From contig JADFDJ010000004.1 of the NCBI GenBank assembly GCA_018262895.1, forward strand, positions 102,805-166,804: DNA of 64,000 bases, in the 5' to 3' direction. The notes beneath the pieces are model-generated. The model saw only the letters and a program-made list of their open reading frames with translations. It was not told the origin of the DNA and did no database searches. Every line of letters starts with the position of its first letter. Within the stretch, counting starts at the first letter, position 1. Of the stretch, positions 1 through 8,049 are shown in pieces. A program made the position numbers and the translations under genes. The DNA is from Methanomassiliicoccus sp. (GTDB lineage: Archaea; Thermoplasmatota; Thermoplasmata; Methanomassiliicoccales; Methanomassiliicoccaceae).

Positions 1-1
1 G

Positions 2-538
2 CGGGCCCGGGCTAGAGCGTACCTCTACCGCTTCCAGCTGGACCAGAAGGACGCGGAGCGGCCCATCGGCACCCTCTCGGGCGGGGAGAGGGCGCGGGTG
101 GCGCTGGCGCTCCTGCTATCCTCAGACCTTAACTTCCTGGTCCTGGACGAGCCCACCAACTACCTGGACCTCATGGCCAAGCATGCGGTGGAGATGGCCC
201 TGGCCGAGTTCCCCGGCACGTTCATCATCGTCACCCACGACCGGTACCTCCTGGACTCAGTGTGCAGCGAGGTCGCGGAACTTCGTCATGGCGTCCTGAC
301 GGTGTTCCACGGTAGCTATTCCCAGTACAAGGGGGTCAGGGTAGGTAAGGAGGCGGTGGAGGAGGCAGAGGTGTACAAGGTGGTATCGGGGTTCACGGAG
401 TGGGTCTCCAAGAAGAAATACTCGGTGGGAGACAGGGTCTTAGTGGCGCCCTCCGAAAAGGAGAATTTCCAATGGGCGCTGGACAACGGCAAGCTGCGCA
501 GGATACCGGGCAAGGAGAGGAAGATAATAAAAAAATAG
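2..538 (+). CDS. ABC-F family ATPase, C-terminal part (cut by window start)
   Basis: The reading frame is open from base 2 and gives the last 178 residues of an ATP-binding cassette protein. Visible motifs in order are the signature LSGGE (local residues 25-29), Walker B with LVLDEPTN (from about 46) and the switch histidine in VTHD (residue 79). LDEPTNYLD directly after Walker B, with no membrane segment, is typical of the second cassette of ABC-F proteins, soluble factors that act on ribosomes (family knowledge). The tail is basic and ends in a TAG stop. The N-terminal cassette and linker lie outside the window, so the subfamily cannot be named. The next gene starts 84 bases downstream behind its own TATA-like sequence. 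Confidence 0.9.
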   Translation, partial: RARARAYLYRFQLDQKDAERPIGTLSGGERARVALALLLSSDLNFLVLDEPTNYLDLMAKHAVEMALAEFPGTFIIVTHDRYLLDSVCSEVAELRHGVLTVFHGSYSQYKGVRVGKEAVEEAEVYKVVSGFTEWVSKKKYSVGDRVLVAPSEKENFQWALDNGKLRRIPGKERKIIKK

Positions 539-621
539 TCTGGAACAGCGATGGGAATGTTTAAAATATCCGAAAAGAAATTAAAATATGTTATTTACAA
601 CCTAGAAAGTGTTAGTTTGAC

Positions 622-1491
622 ATGGCGCTCGGGAACGTGTTGTCTATAGTGGGCTGTGTCGTTCTATCGGACGAGCTTAGCTACGTCCTTTCCAAGGACA
701 AGGACCTATCCCGCGCGTTCATAATCGACAACGAGGAAGGCCGTCTCCTCAGCGATAAGCTGGAGAAGCGAGATATTGAGACCGAGGTAATCGGTGCTAG
801 CGAGATGCGGCGCGCCAGCGTCCAGGACCGCTTCTCAGTGCTCATCTGGTTGAACGATGCCTCCAACTGCGATAAGGTACGGGAACAGAGGAAAAACGTA
901 AACTTTTCCATCGCCAACCTGGCGGAGCACTCTGGACTGTGCCTTTGCTTCTATGGCAGATGCCATGGGGCCTTTGACCACCTCGATGACCTGGAGGAGG
1001 AGGTGAATGTACCCCTGATGGTCCTTATGGATGTCGCGGGAGCTGTGGTCGATGATTGTATGGCGGCTAACATGGGCGGTCAGGCCGAGTATCGAAGGGC
1101 GAAGGCAAGCAATCCTGACACATTCTTCCTGACACCGGGATATTTGGAGGAATGGTATCGGGCCCATGAGCATTTGGGCAAGAGGCAGATGAGGCAGTGC
1201 GCCCGTTCCCTCCTGCAGGAGAACGGCTACTCCGAGATAATGAAGTTGGACAACGGCCTGGGGGAGTGCGGAAAGGCGGAGGAGCGCCTTGAACTATTTT
1301 CCCGCTGCGAGAACATCAGGGTGATCAACCGCTTATGTGGACTGAGCGTCTTCGAGAACTCATACTCCATAGCCAAGAAGATGCTGGCCGAGATGAAGCC
1401 GCGTACCCTTTCCCCATACTTCATGAGGACCGTTCCCATGGTATGCCGGGTCGGCAGCAGCTTGGTTCATCGCATGGGCAGAACGGTCTGA
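622..1491 (+). CDS. DUF1638-like protein
   Basis: A 289-residue protein. The central block FYGRCHG, the VVDDCMAANMGG segment (about residues 138-149) and FFLTPGYLEEWY match my recollection of DUF1638, a family often found near corrinoid methyltransferase genes in methylotrophic archaea. Several conserved-looking cysteines and histidines could bind metal, but no activity is established. TTATTTAC at 591-598 lies about 28 bases before the ATG, which fits leaderless transcription. The 3' end overlaps the converging methyltransferase gene by 25 bases. No corrinoid protein or methyltransferase partner is in this window, so the usual neighbourhood is absent. The family call is from pattern memory, not a search. 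Confidence 0.7.
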   Translation: MALGNVLSIVGCVVLSDELSYVLSKDKDLSRAFIIDNEEGRLLSDKLEKRDIETEVIGASEMRRASVQDRFSVLIWLNDASNCDKVREQRKNVNFSIANLAEHSGLCLCFYGRCHGAFDHLDDLEEEVNVPLMVLMDVAGAVVDDCMAANMGGQAEYRRAKASNPDTFFLTPGYLEEWYRAHEHLGKRQMRQCARSLLQENGYSEIMKLDNGLGECGKAEERLELFSRCENIRVINRLCGLSVFENSYSIAKKMLAEMKPRTLSPYFMRTVPMVCRVGSSLVHRMGRTV

Positions 1492-2093
1492 TAGACCCCT
1501 TCCCACTCTGCCCGTACGTGCTCTGATCCACGGTACCTCTTCTTCTGAACGACCTCCTCGAGGGAGACCTCCAGGAAATCGCTCATCAGCTCAGCGATCT
1601 CAGCATGTGAGAAGTAATGGGTGAGGATGCCGTTCCCCCTGATGTAAGTACCGGGCTCCACCTCCTCCCCCTTTCCCGCCCTCATGTCCTGGCACGAGAA
1701 GGTCCTGATCATCACCGTTCCTCCCGGGACCATGACCCTCAGGATCTCCCTTACTGCCTGTTCCATCTCCTTTGCTCTGAGATGCCCCAGGACATGCACT
1801 GCCACCACGTGGTCGAAGCATTGGTCGGAGAAAGGCAAATCGCGAACGTCGCCCTCCACCAGGTCCAATTTGGTCGAGCGCACGGATGCGCGACAGCGAT
1901 CGAGGCCCTGTCTCGAGAAGTCCAGTCCAACTACCCGTTCAGCGCTTCGGACCAGCGCGGCCGCGGTCTTACCGTTCCCGCATCCCAGCTCCAGGACGGT
2001 CCCGCTTAACACTGGGTAGGAGAGGATAGACGGTCCCTTCCACATCGGGTCGGGTCGGGAGTAGTTATCGTTCCAAGATCGTCGCTGGTCCAT
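1467..2093 (-). CDS. Class I SAM-dependent methyltransferase
   Basis: A 208-residue protein of the Rossmann-fold methyltransferase superfamily. Motif I is ELGCGNGK (residues 35-42), the acidic end of strand beta2 is at GLD (Asp58), and GDVRDLPF (from 81) is the motif II region. This is the layout of Methyltransf_11/UbiE-like enzymes; the substrate is not predictable. I chose the ATG at 2093 rather than an upstream start because a TATA-like TTAATACG sits about 25-30 bases before it, giving a leaderless message, and because the residues upstream look non-conserved. It converges with the DUF1638 gene. No neighbour indicates a pathway. Confidence 0.85.
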   Translation of the reverse strand: MDQRRSWNDNYSRPDPMWKGPSILSYPVLSGTVLELGCGNGKTAAALVRSAERVVGLDFSRQGLDRCRASVRSTKLDLVEGDVRDLPFSDQCFDHVVAVHVLGHLRAKEMEQAVREILRVMVPGGTVMIRTFSCQDMRAGKGEEVEPGTYIRGNGILTHYFSHAEIAELMSDFLEVSLEEVVQKKRYRGSEHVRAEWEGVYQTVLPMR

Positions 2094-2166
2094 GATGCCT
2101 TGGAGAAGTGACCTACGTATTAATACGGCTCGCCATCCCACTTATGTGGCTCCGATGCTCGTTTCC

Positions 2167-2892
2167 CTACTGCCGGGAGAACGCCTCGCAGAACTGGACC
2201 TCTGGGCCACGTCCCAAGGACAGGTACGCATTGAGGCCCTTAATCTTCGATACGTAGTCCTCCCGATCCTGCTGGGTGCGGTGCTCCCTTATCGCCTTTT
2301 CCTTATAGGCCATCGTTTTTGATGTGTCCACCACCACATCCGGTCGCACCACATTGTACACTCCGTACCTGAGCACATCCACAACCTCTCCGGCAGTAGC
2401 TGCAAGGACGATATCATATGCCGTCCTATGGTCAGGATGGCCTGCATCAGGGTCGGTAACGAACACCAGACGGGGATTGTACTGCTGCACGGCCTCCCTC
2501 GCCTCCTTTATGGTGCTGCGGTCGCAGCGCAGGCCTCTTTCGGGACGGTTCATGAACTGCAGGTTCGCTATACCCAGCACCGTGGCGGAGTTGACCGATT
2601 CCAGCCTTCTGATGGAGGCGGTCTCATCGGGGGTCATGGATGGGCAGCCGAAGCGGCCGTCGGTCATGTAAATTGCGAGGATGTTGCATCCCAGTTCGAA
2701 CAGGAGCCGGGTCGTGCCTCCGCATCCCAGCGTATCATCGTCTGGATGCGGCGAGAATATCATTATCCGTTCCCCGACGTAACGGTCCAGGGATAGAAGG
2801 GGCGGCCTGGAGGATAGAGGGTCCACAGCTCCATCTGCAGAGGTCGCCGCAGCTGCGTTCGGATCTGGCTTGCCACCGGTCGTGACGTTCAC
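2167..2892 (-). CDS. PIG-L family (LmbE-like) deacetylase
   Basis: A 241-residue protein with the PIG-L metal-binding motif HPDDD at residues 49-53 and the second HPDH motif at 152-155, the zinc ligands and catalytic Asp/His of N-acetylglucosaminyl-type deacetylases. The fold runs from about residue 40 to the end; the first 38 residues are Ala/Pro-rich and probably disordered. The start is GTG at 2892, with ATTATATC about 25 bases upstream, so it is probably leaderless. Substrates in the family include GlcNAc-phosphatidylinositol, mycothiol precursors and glycan intermediates; none can be chosen from context. Confidence 0.88.
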   Translation of the reverse strand: MNVTTGGKPDPNAAAATSADGAVDPLSSRPPLLSLDRYVGERIMIFSPHPDDDTLGCGGTTRLLFELGCNILAIYMTDGRFGCPSMTPDETASIRRLESVNSATVLGIANLQFMNRPERGLRCDRSTIKEAREAVQQYNPRLVFVTDPDAGHPDHRTAYDIVLAATAGEVVDVLRYGVYNVVRPDVVVDTSKTMAYKEKAIREHRTQQDREDYVSKIKGLNAYLSLGRGPEVQFCEAFSRQ

Positions 2893-3007
2893 TGAAAATT
2901 CACCATCCTCCGATGATATAATCCTTTTACCGTCAAGTAGCGGTTTTGATTTCCTGAGACATATCAGGGAAAAGAGGTGACGACCGGAAGTGGCGATGTG
3001 GGGCAGC

Positions 3008-3478
3008 TCAAGGATCGGTCGCCGAGATCATGAACCAAGAAAGGAGGAGAAGCGGCCCCAGGGCAGGGTGGTCACGCTCGATGATGATCTCTCCCCGGGG
3101 GCGCCTGCTCTTGACGTCCCTGTGGACCTTGAATAGAACACCTTTTCCTTCCTCCATCACGGTCCAATCATCTCCCTGGCCTGTACGTTCCCAAGCAATA
3201 TCGGGCGTCCCCTTGTACGAAATGGTCCCCTTGCCCAGCGAGTCGATGGATAGGACGGCGAGGTCTTCCTTGTCCCCCACGAGGTTCATGGCCGCACCCG
3301 GTCTGCGCAGGCCTCCCTTGCGGAGCACGTAATCGGTCCCTCCATAGGTGCCTCTCATAGATGTACCGAAGAATGCCGGCGACGATATCGTCGCAACGGT
3401 CTCGCTGTCCCTTCGCAGCTCCCAGTCCATCTTCCAGGCCTTGGGCCGGATCCACTCGAACTTACCCCTCAGCTCCAT
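3008..3478 (-). CDS. Conserved-looking hypothetical protein, possible LURP-one/tubby-like beta fold
   Basis: A 156-residue protein rich in short alternating beta-strand segments, with a hydrophobic C-terminal stretch (LLLLSWFMIS) that could be a final core helix or a membrane-contacting segment. The pattern of residues 1-150 resembles the LURP-one/scramblase-like fold (a buried C-terminal helix inside a beta barrel), but I see no diagnostic motif and this is weak. Start ATG 3478 is chosen over an upstream start because GAGGTGG lies 5 bases before it. It begins 44 bases after the hisD stop on the same strand, so the two may be cotranscribed; no functional link to histidine synthesis is known. 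Confidence 0.6.
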   Translation of the reverse strand: MELRGKFEWIRPKAWKMDWELRRDSETVATISSPAFFGTSMRGTYGGTDYVLRKGGLRRPGAAMNLVGDKEDLAVLSIDSLGKGTISYKGTPDIAWERTGQGDDWTVMEEGKGVLFKVHRDVKSRRPRGEIIIERDHPALGPLLLLSWFMISATDP

Positions 3479-3521
3479 GCGATCCACCTCGGTCAAGCGC
3501 TAACCGCGACCTCATGCCTCA

Positions 3522-4781
3522 CTATCCTTCATCGGACTGGCGACGTATGCTCACCGAGCGGGCGTGCGCGTGCAGGCCTTCCGCCTTCGCCAGCTTGATC
3601 ACCGTATCCGCAAGGTATTCCAGCCCCTCCCGCTCCACGATCTGGACCGAGCTGCGCTTCATGAACTGGGGAACGTCCAGGCCAGAGTGCACGTGGGCGA
3701 ACCCGGCGGTGGGGAGCACGTGGTTGGTGCCGGAGGCGTAATCTCCCAGCGCCACCGCGGCGTAGCGCCCCACGAATATCGAGCCAGCGTTGCGTATGCC
3801 CTGCAGCGCCGTCTGGGGGTCTCTGACCTGGATGGACAGGTGCTCAGGGGCGATGAAGTTGACCAGCTCCACCGCGGACGCAGCGTCCCGGGCAAGTACG
3901 TAGCCGCAGTTCTGCAGTGACCTCTCGATGATCTCCTTCCTCTCAGAGCGCACCATCATCTTCTCGATCTCCCTGCCCACCTTGGAGGCTAGGGTCTCAT
4001 CGGTGGTGATCAGGATGCAGGCGGCGTTGGGGTCGTGCTCCGCCTGCGCGATTATGTCCGCGGCGATGAAGCTCTCGTCCGCGCTGGAATCTGCCAGGAC
4101 CGCTATCTCCGATGGACCAGCGGGGGAATCGATCTCCACCAGGTCCCTCAGGGCCATCTTGGCCGTGGTAACGTATATGTTGCCAGGACCGACGATCTTC
4201 TGCACCGGGGATATGCTCTTAGTGCCGATGGCCATGGCCGCTATGGCCTGGGCCCCTCCCACCTTGTAGATGGCGTCCACGCCCGAGATGTCGGCCGCAA
4301 CCAGCGTAAGGGGGTTCACTGGAGGGGGCGTGCACATGATGACATGAGGTACCCCCGCAACTCGTGCGGGTATGGAGCACATGAGAACGGTCGAGGGGTA
4401 GGAAGCGCGGCCCCCGGGAACGTAGATTCCCACGCTGTCCAGGGGAGTGGTCTTCACACCCAGGACCAGTCCGGGAGATACCTCGCGGGTCCACATGTCG
4501 GCGGGCCTCTGCATGCGGTGGAAGGCCTCGATGTTCGCCTTGGACCTTCTGAGTGCATCCACCAGCGCCCCGTCGACCTCGGAGTAGGCCTTCTCGATCT
4601 CATCCCTGGTGACCTTGAGATGCTCCAGGCGGACCTTGTCGAACCTCTCGGTGAGTTCGAAAAGGGCCTCATCCCCCTTCTCCCGCACCTTGGAAATGAT
4701 ATCTTCCACCGGACCTCGGGCCTCAGCGAGGCTGCCACGCCGTCTGCTGTTCCATCTTTCGATGTCCACCTGCTTCAACAT
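3522..4781 (-). CDS. hisD: Histidinol dehydrogenase
   Basis: A 419-residue protein, close to the usual 420-440. HisD oxidises L-histidinol to L-histidine in two NAD-dependent steps, the end of histidine biosynthesis. Family signatures seen are the VGGAQAIAAMAIGT block followed by GPGNIYV, and the catalytic APEHL motif carrying the Glu-His pair. ATG 4781 starts MLKQVDIERW, a normal HisD N-terminus; the longer upstream reading is not conserved in character. A minus-strand TATA box (CTTAAATT, 4805-4812) lies about 27 bases upstream, so the message is probably leaderless. No other his gene is in the window, so the pathway is dispersed. Confidence 0.96.
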   Translation of the reverse strand: MLKQVDIERWNSRRRGSLAEARGPVEDIISKVREKGDEALFELTERFDKVRLEHLKVTRDEIEKAYSEVDGALVDALRRSKANIEAFHRMQRPADMWTREVSPGLVLGVKTTPLDSVGIYVPGGRASYPSTVLMCSIPARVAGVPHVIMCTPPPVNPLTLVAADISGVDAIYKVGGAQAIAAMAIGTKSISPVQKIVGPGNIYVTTAKMALRDLVEIDSPAGPSEIAVLADSSADESFIAADIIAQAEHDPNAACILITTDETLASKVGREIEKMMVRSERKEIIERSLQNCGYVLARDAASAVELVNFIAPEHLSIQVRDPQTALQGIRNAGSIFVGRYAAVALGDYASGTNHVLPTAGFAHVHSGLDVPQFMKRSSVQIVEREGLEYLADTVIKLAKAEGLHAHARSVSIRRQSDEG

Positions 4782-4804
4782 CGGGTTGAAGAATGGAGCA
4801 CATG

Positions 4805-4812
4805 AATTTAAG
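4805..4812 (-). promoter_or_regulatory. TATA box of hisD
   Basis: CTTAAATT on the minus strand, centred about 27 bases before the hisD ATG. This is the spacing expected for an archaeal TATA box with transcription starting at or next to the start codon. Position and sequence are seen; function is inferred. Confidence 0.6.
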
Positions 4813-4983
4813 GATGTTTGATGACGGCAACAGTGGACCGGAACGGCTAGGATGTGAACGGACAATTGTTCCCTGGGAGTAAGTCTCTGCAGCGGAGGCT
4901 CGGCATGCAGGGGGCCGGGATCCGATGATGACCGACACTTCAGGTCAAAATATAATATTCACCCTAGGCCCATAGATGGACCG

Positions 4984-5238
4984 ATGAAGATCGAGATGTT
5001 CTACTCTATGAGCTGCGGCAAGTGCCGCATGCTCGAAACGGTGGTGCACACGGCGCTGGAGGACCTCAAGATGGACGTGGAGGTGGAGAAGCTGCTCAAC
5101 CCCGACCAGGCCATGCAGCGCGGGGCTATGTCCCAGCCGGCGATGTGGATCAACGATAAGCTCATCGTCCAAGGCCGTGTCCCGCTGGTGAGCGAGATGA
5201 AGGAGATGATCATGAAGGCGAGGGACGAGCAGGCCTAG
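4984..5238 (+). CDS. Small thioredoxin-fold protein with CGKC motif
   Basis: An 84-residue protein starting beta-strand (IEMFY) then the redox motif CGKC (Cys11-Cys14) at the start of a helix, and the cis-proline loop region SQPAMWIN near residue 55, i.e. a minimal thioredoxin/glutaredoxin fold. It resembles the short archaeal 'thioredoxin family' proteins that exchange dithiols in the cytoplasm. AAATATAATATT at about 4945-4956 gives a TATA box roughly 30 bases before the ATG. The next gene, a parvulin isomerase, follows after 64 bases with its own TATA-like sequence. The redox partner is unknown; a second CPHC thioredoxin-like protein lies at 7740. Confidence 0.85.
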   Translation: MKIEMFYSMSCGKCRMLETVVHTALEDLKMDVEVEKLLNPDQAMQRGAMSQPAMWINDKLIVQGRVPLVSEMKEMIMKARDEQA

Positions 5239-5302
5239 GTCAGTTCGGACCTTGGGCATTTTAGAAGAACCTTTTTATTGTGGTTACCTTTGCCTCTCTC
5301 CC

Positions 5303-5584
5303 ATGGTTACCAAAGTTCACGCCGCCCATATACTGGTCAAGGACCAGGCAAAGGCATACGAGCTGCTCGCCCGCATCAAGTCCGGGGAAAAGTTCGAGAC
5401 CATCGCCAAGGAGTATTCCATGTGCCCTTCCAAGAGCAAGGGAGGGGACCTGGGGACCTTCGGACGCGGTCAGATGGTCAAAAAGTTCGAGGACGCGGCC
5501 TTCAATGCCAAGAAGGGTGAGGTAGTGGGACCGGTCAAGACCGAGTTCGGCTACCACCTCATAAAGGTCATCGACAGCCAGTAA
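5303..5584 (+). CDS. Parvulin-type peptidyl-prolyl cis-trans isomerase
   Basis: A 93-residue single-domain parvulin. It starts HAAHILV, the first strand with the conserved histidine, and contains GGDLGTFGRGQM and the C-terminal FGYHLIKV, both hallmark parvulin segments. The enzyme catalyses prolyl cis/trans isomerisation in protein folding; without a signal peptide it is cytoplasmic. ATG 5303 is chosen over an upstream start because it begins at the fold and because CTTTTTATTG (5271-5280) is a TATA-like element about 25 bases upstream. Length and layout match the small archaeal parvulins. Confidence 0.95.
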   Translation: MVTKVHAAHILVKDQAKAYELLARIKSGEKFETIAKEYSMCPSKSKGGDLGTFGRGQMVKKFEDAAFNAKKGEVVGPVKTEFGYHLIKVIDSQ

Positions 5585-5615
5585 ACACCATTCCGGCCGG
5601 AAGGCCGGTGATTTC

Positions 5616-5981
5616 TCATTTCAATATTGCATAGGTCCATGCCAGAGCGGACACCAACAGCATCGTCAGCGCCCTGTAGAGATCGAAGATGAAGAAGCCT
5701 GCCAGGAACGACAGCGCGATGGCCGCTATGCCCAAAGCCCCCGCCGTACGGAAGGCCTTCCTCGATCTCCGCACACCCTCGATAAGCCAATCATAGGAGA
5801 AGTACAGGACCGCTATGAACAGGACCACAGCCGCGATCTGGATACACGGTCCGATCCTCTCCAAGGTGGTCTCCAGGATCATCTGGCCGGGATTGATACC
5901 TAGGCCTGTCAGAACACCCCAAACGAAGGCCGAGAGGACGGGCTTGATATCGAGCTTGCGTTTGCTCCTTCGCCTGGGCAC
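5616..5981 (-). CDS. Small multi-pass membrane protein of unknown function
   Basis: A 121-residue protein with a basic N-terminus (PRRRSKRK) and three to four hydrophobic segments: a weak one near 16-35, clear ones at about 47-66 (IQIAAVVLFIAVLYFSY) and 80-101, and a last one to the C-terminus. The start is GTG 5981. The N-terminal arginines suggest the N-terminus is cytoplasmic. I do not recognise the family, and neither neighbour is in a tight operon with it: it converges with the parvulin gene. Confidence 0.6.
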   Translation of the reverse strand: MPRRRSKRKLDIKPVLSAFVWGVLTGLGINPGQMILETTLERIGPCIQIAAVVLFIAVLYFSYDWLIEGVRRSRKAFRTAGALGIAAIALSFLAGFFIFDLYRALTMLLVSALAWTYAILK

Positions 5982-6149
5982 GCGACCCCATATCCTCTTC
6001 CTCTCTTATCCTTTCTCCTTCCAGTATCTGCCAGTAACATGCTGATGATGAACGATATGGATATCTGCACAGGCCGCATTCAACGCTGAACACCGAACCG
6101 ATGAGGGCAGATTATTATTAGCGCGGCCGCGCCTTTAGTGAGGATCACA

Positions 6150-6683
6150 ATGTCCGAGGAGGTAAAGTTGAACCTGGGGGCCATTGAAGCGGTGATGCAG
6201 CTGCCGCCTGCCCCCGTTGTGCTGCTGGCTGTGGGCGGGGATGAGCCGAACGTCACCACCATAGGGATGTTTAACGTGTTCTCGGTGGACCCTACCATCG
6301 TGGGCATCGGTATCAAGTCATCACGCTTCAGCTACAAGCTGCTCGAGGAGAGCGATGATTTCTCCCTCAATGTTCCCGGAAGGGATCTTCTGGAGCATGT
6401 TGTGAAGTGCGGAAAGCACTCAGGTAGCCGGCTGAACAAGTTCTCAGAGGTGGGTCTGACGCCTAAGCCCGGCAGCAGGATCAGGTCCCCCACGATCGCA
6501 GAGTGCCCGTTGGCTCTGGAGGTCAAGAAACTGGAGAACATCGACCGCGGCGACTGGGACCACATCTGGTACATGGGAAAGGTGGTCCATGCGGACATAG
6601 ACAAGGATTATGACAGGAGCAACGTCCTCCTCTACTGGGACGGTGAGTTCTGGACCCCGGAGATGGTGCAGGGAAAGGAGTGA
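6150..6683 (+). CDS. Flavin reductase-like (FMN-binding split-barrel) protein
   Basis: A 177-residue protein of the flavin reductase/flavoredoxin family. The N-terminal AVMQLPPAPVVLLAVGG followed by NVTTIGMFNVFSVDPTIVGIGI is the usual FMN-binding entry of the split barrel, and DFSLNVP (about residue 72) is a typical family motif. Members bind FMN and pass electrons from NAD(P)H or ferredoxin to acceptors. The ATG at 6150 is preferred over the GTG at 6138 because a GTGAGG Shine-Dalgarno-like sequence lies just before it. The gene ends one base before the stop of the converging zinc-finger gene. The physiological acceptor is not indicated. Confidence 0.88.
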   Translation: MSEEVKLNLGAIEAVMQLPPAPVVLLAVGGDEPNVTTIGMFNVFSVDPTIVGIGIKSSRFSYKLLEESDDFSLNVPGRDLLEHVVKCGKHSGSRLNKFSEVGLTPKPGSRIRSPTIAECPLALEVKKLENIDRGDWDHIWYMGKVVHADIDKDYDRSNVLLYWDGEFWTPEMVQGKE

Positions 6684-6872
6684 TCACTCCAGCAGCTCCC
6701 GGACCGCCGAGGCCGGCCATATGGCATGAGCCTCCTTGAGATGGACCCGGAGATGGTTGGATAGATCCTCGCCGTCATGTCCATAGATGCGGCTCACGCA
6801 ATAGGGGCAAAGCAGTGATTCCTCGACATCCTCCCCAGGTTCCCTGTCAGAAGGTACGGTTCCCCGCTTCAT
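6684..6872 (-). CDS. Small C2H2-like zinc-finger protein (62 aa)
   Basis: A 62-residue protein with CPYC (Cys22, Cys25) followed by His40, His44 and His49 in HLRVHLKEAH, i.e. a C2H2-type treble of ligands with an unusual 14-residue finger arm. The first 20 residues are acidic and probably flexible. Small archaeal C2H2 proteins are known as DNA- or protein-binding regulators, but no specific family is claimed. A second, even smaller protein with the same Cys-Cys-His-His plan is encoded 57 bases upstream on the same strand, so the two may be a transcription unit. Confidence 0.6.
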   Translation of the reverse strand: MKRGTVPSDREPGEDVEESLLCPYCVSRIYGHDGEDLSNHLRVHLKEAHAIWPASAVRELLE

Positions 6873-6929
6873 CCCCTCCCACAGCTCAGGGTGGTGTTCC
6901 CTTCCCTCGTTCCCGGTAAGGGGGCTTTC

Positions 6930-7037
6930 CTACATATCGTGAACGTTGGTCATGTGCTCCAGCAGTGCCCTTGTCAGTTCAGACTCCCCGTCACCATCGA
7001 GGAACTCGGAGCAGATGGGGCATCGAATTGTGGTCAT
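6930..7037 (-). CDS. Very small C2H2-like zinc-finger protein (35 aa)
   Basis: An ATG-started frame of 35 residues, MTTIRCPICSEFLDG onward, ending in HMTNVHDM and TAG. Cys6 and Cys9 (CPIC) and His28 and His33 give a C-x2-C-x18-H-x4-H ligand set, the same plan as the 62-residue protein just downstream. A minus-strand TATA-like ATTTATGG (about 7061-7068) is about 27 bases before the ATG, as for a leaderless gene. The coherent finger pattern plus the promoter argue it is real, but the length makes chance possible. Confidence 0.5.
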   Translation of the reverse strand: MTTIRCPICSEFLDGDGESELTRALLEHMTNVHDM

Positions 7038-7315
7038 GCACAAATAATCCGAGCAGCGTTGCCATAAATGCTTCCACTCAAAGAGACGGGGAGAGACCTG
7101 CATGACACCGGAGGTCGGCAGGACCGTTGTGCGAGAGAACCGTTCCTATTTGAGCATCAAGGACGATAGCGACCCCTCGGGATGGTTCCAGGGAGGAGAA
7201 GCTCAACGCCTGGAGCCCACGAACATCACAGCCCATAAGTGCATTTATTTCCATCCGACAGCAATTGTATATATTATTCAGTGAGCATCTAGAGGAAAAA
7301 GAAGGGGATGAAGAG

Positions 7316-7738
7316 ATGAAGAAACTGTGGCGATGCAATGTCTGTAACGATATTCACTATGGTGTGAAAGCTCCGACCATCTGCCCGACCTGCGGTGCCA
7401 AGATGGCTTTCACGCTGATCGATTACCCAGAGTCCATGAAGGTCATCTTCGATGACGGCGAGAGGCTCGATGAGGTGGACAAGCTCCTCGAGGTGTGGAA
7501 CAAGTTCGCGGAAGGAAAACCCTTCAAGGTTAATCCTGACGAGGTGTTCGTACGCACATTGGCGAAGGGGGAGCTGGAGAACCAGAAGAACCATGGGTTG
7601 AAGTACTGCCCGTGCAGGATAACCACAGGAGATAGGTTCGAGGACCTGGCCCTGATCTGCCCGTGCAACTTTTTTATACAGCCAGTCTACAAAGAGAGTG
7701 GTGAATGCTGGTGTGGTCTGTTCGTAAAGAGGGATTGA
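7316..7738 (+). CDS. Ferredoxin-thioredoxin reductase catalytic-type protein with rubredoxin-like N-terminus
   Basis: A 140-residue protein. Residues 7-26 form a rubredoxin-like zinc/iron knuckle (CNVC ... CPTC). Residues 75-140 carry the three paired-cysteine motifs of the ferredoxin-thioredoxin reductase beta chain: CPC (98-100), CPC (115-117) and CWC (131-133), which bind a 4Fe-4S cluster next to the active-site disulfide. The enzyme passes electrons from reduced ferredoxin (here possibly via the rubredoxin domain) to thioredoxin disulfides. The ATG at 7316 is chosen because it starts the knuckle; TGTATATATT at 7267-7276 is a TATA candidate. A thioredoxin-like gene starts 1 base after the stop, making the likely partner its operon neighbour. 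Confidence 0.9.
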   Translation: MKKLWRCNVCNDIHYGVKAPTICPTCGAKMAFTLIDYPESMKVIFDDGERLDEVDKLLEVWNKFAEGKPFKVNPDEVFVRTLAKGELENQKNHGLKYCPCRITTGDRFEDLALICPCNFFIQPVYKESGECWCGLFVKRD

Positions 7739-7739
7739 G

Positions 7740-8045
7740 ATGAGCGAGGCAGGAGACCGATTGATCTTCTTCTGGGGCCGGGAGTGCCCCCACTGCGCGA
7801 AGCTCCACCCCGTCGTTACCGAGGTCAGTGAGGAGCTCGCTAAGGAGAACGGCCGCGGTATCGAGGAGAAGGAGGTGTGGCACTCGGAGGAGAACGCCAA
7901 GCTGATGCGGTCCTATGGTCAGGCCCTGAAGAAGGCCTGCGGCGGGTCCCTCGGAGTACCGGCGCTGTACAATGAGAGGACCAAGAAGGCCCTCTGCGGC
8001 ATGAGGACCACCAAGGAGCAGATCCTCGAGTGGGCCAGGGAGTAG
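7740..8045 (+). CDS. Thioredoxin-like protein with CPHC motif
   Basis: A 101-residue thioredoxin-fold protein: strand LIFFWG, redox motif CPHC (Cys16-Cys19), cis-proline at VPALYN (about residue 77). CPHC is common in DsbA-like and archaeal thioredoxins. It begins 1 base after the ferredoxin-thioredoxin-reductase-like gene, so it is very probably translated with it and may be its substrate. There is no signal peptide, so it is cytoplasmic. The lplB gene follows after 4 bases on the same strand. Confidence 0.85.
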   Translation: MSEAGDRLIFFWGRECPHCAKLHPVVTEVSEELAKENGRGIEEKEVWHSEENAKLMRSYGQALKKACGGSLGVPALYNERTKKALCGMRTTKEQILEWARE

Positions 8046-8049
8046 GCCG

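Noticed and set aside
2092..4805. Long plus-strand open frames across PIG-L and hisD
   Set aside because: They are shadows in other frames of GC-rich minus-strand genes that carry clear family motifs.
7102..7284. 60-codon plus-strand frame upstream of the ferredoxin-thioredoxin-reductase-like gene
   Set aside because: No domain pattern, it runs into the TATA box of the next gene, and composition looks non-coding.
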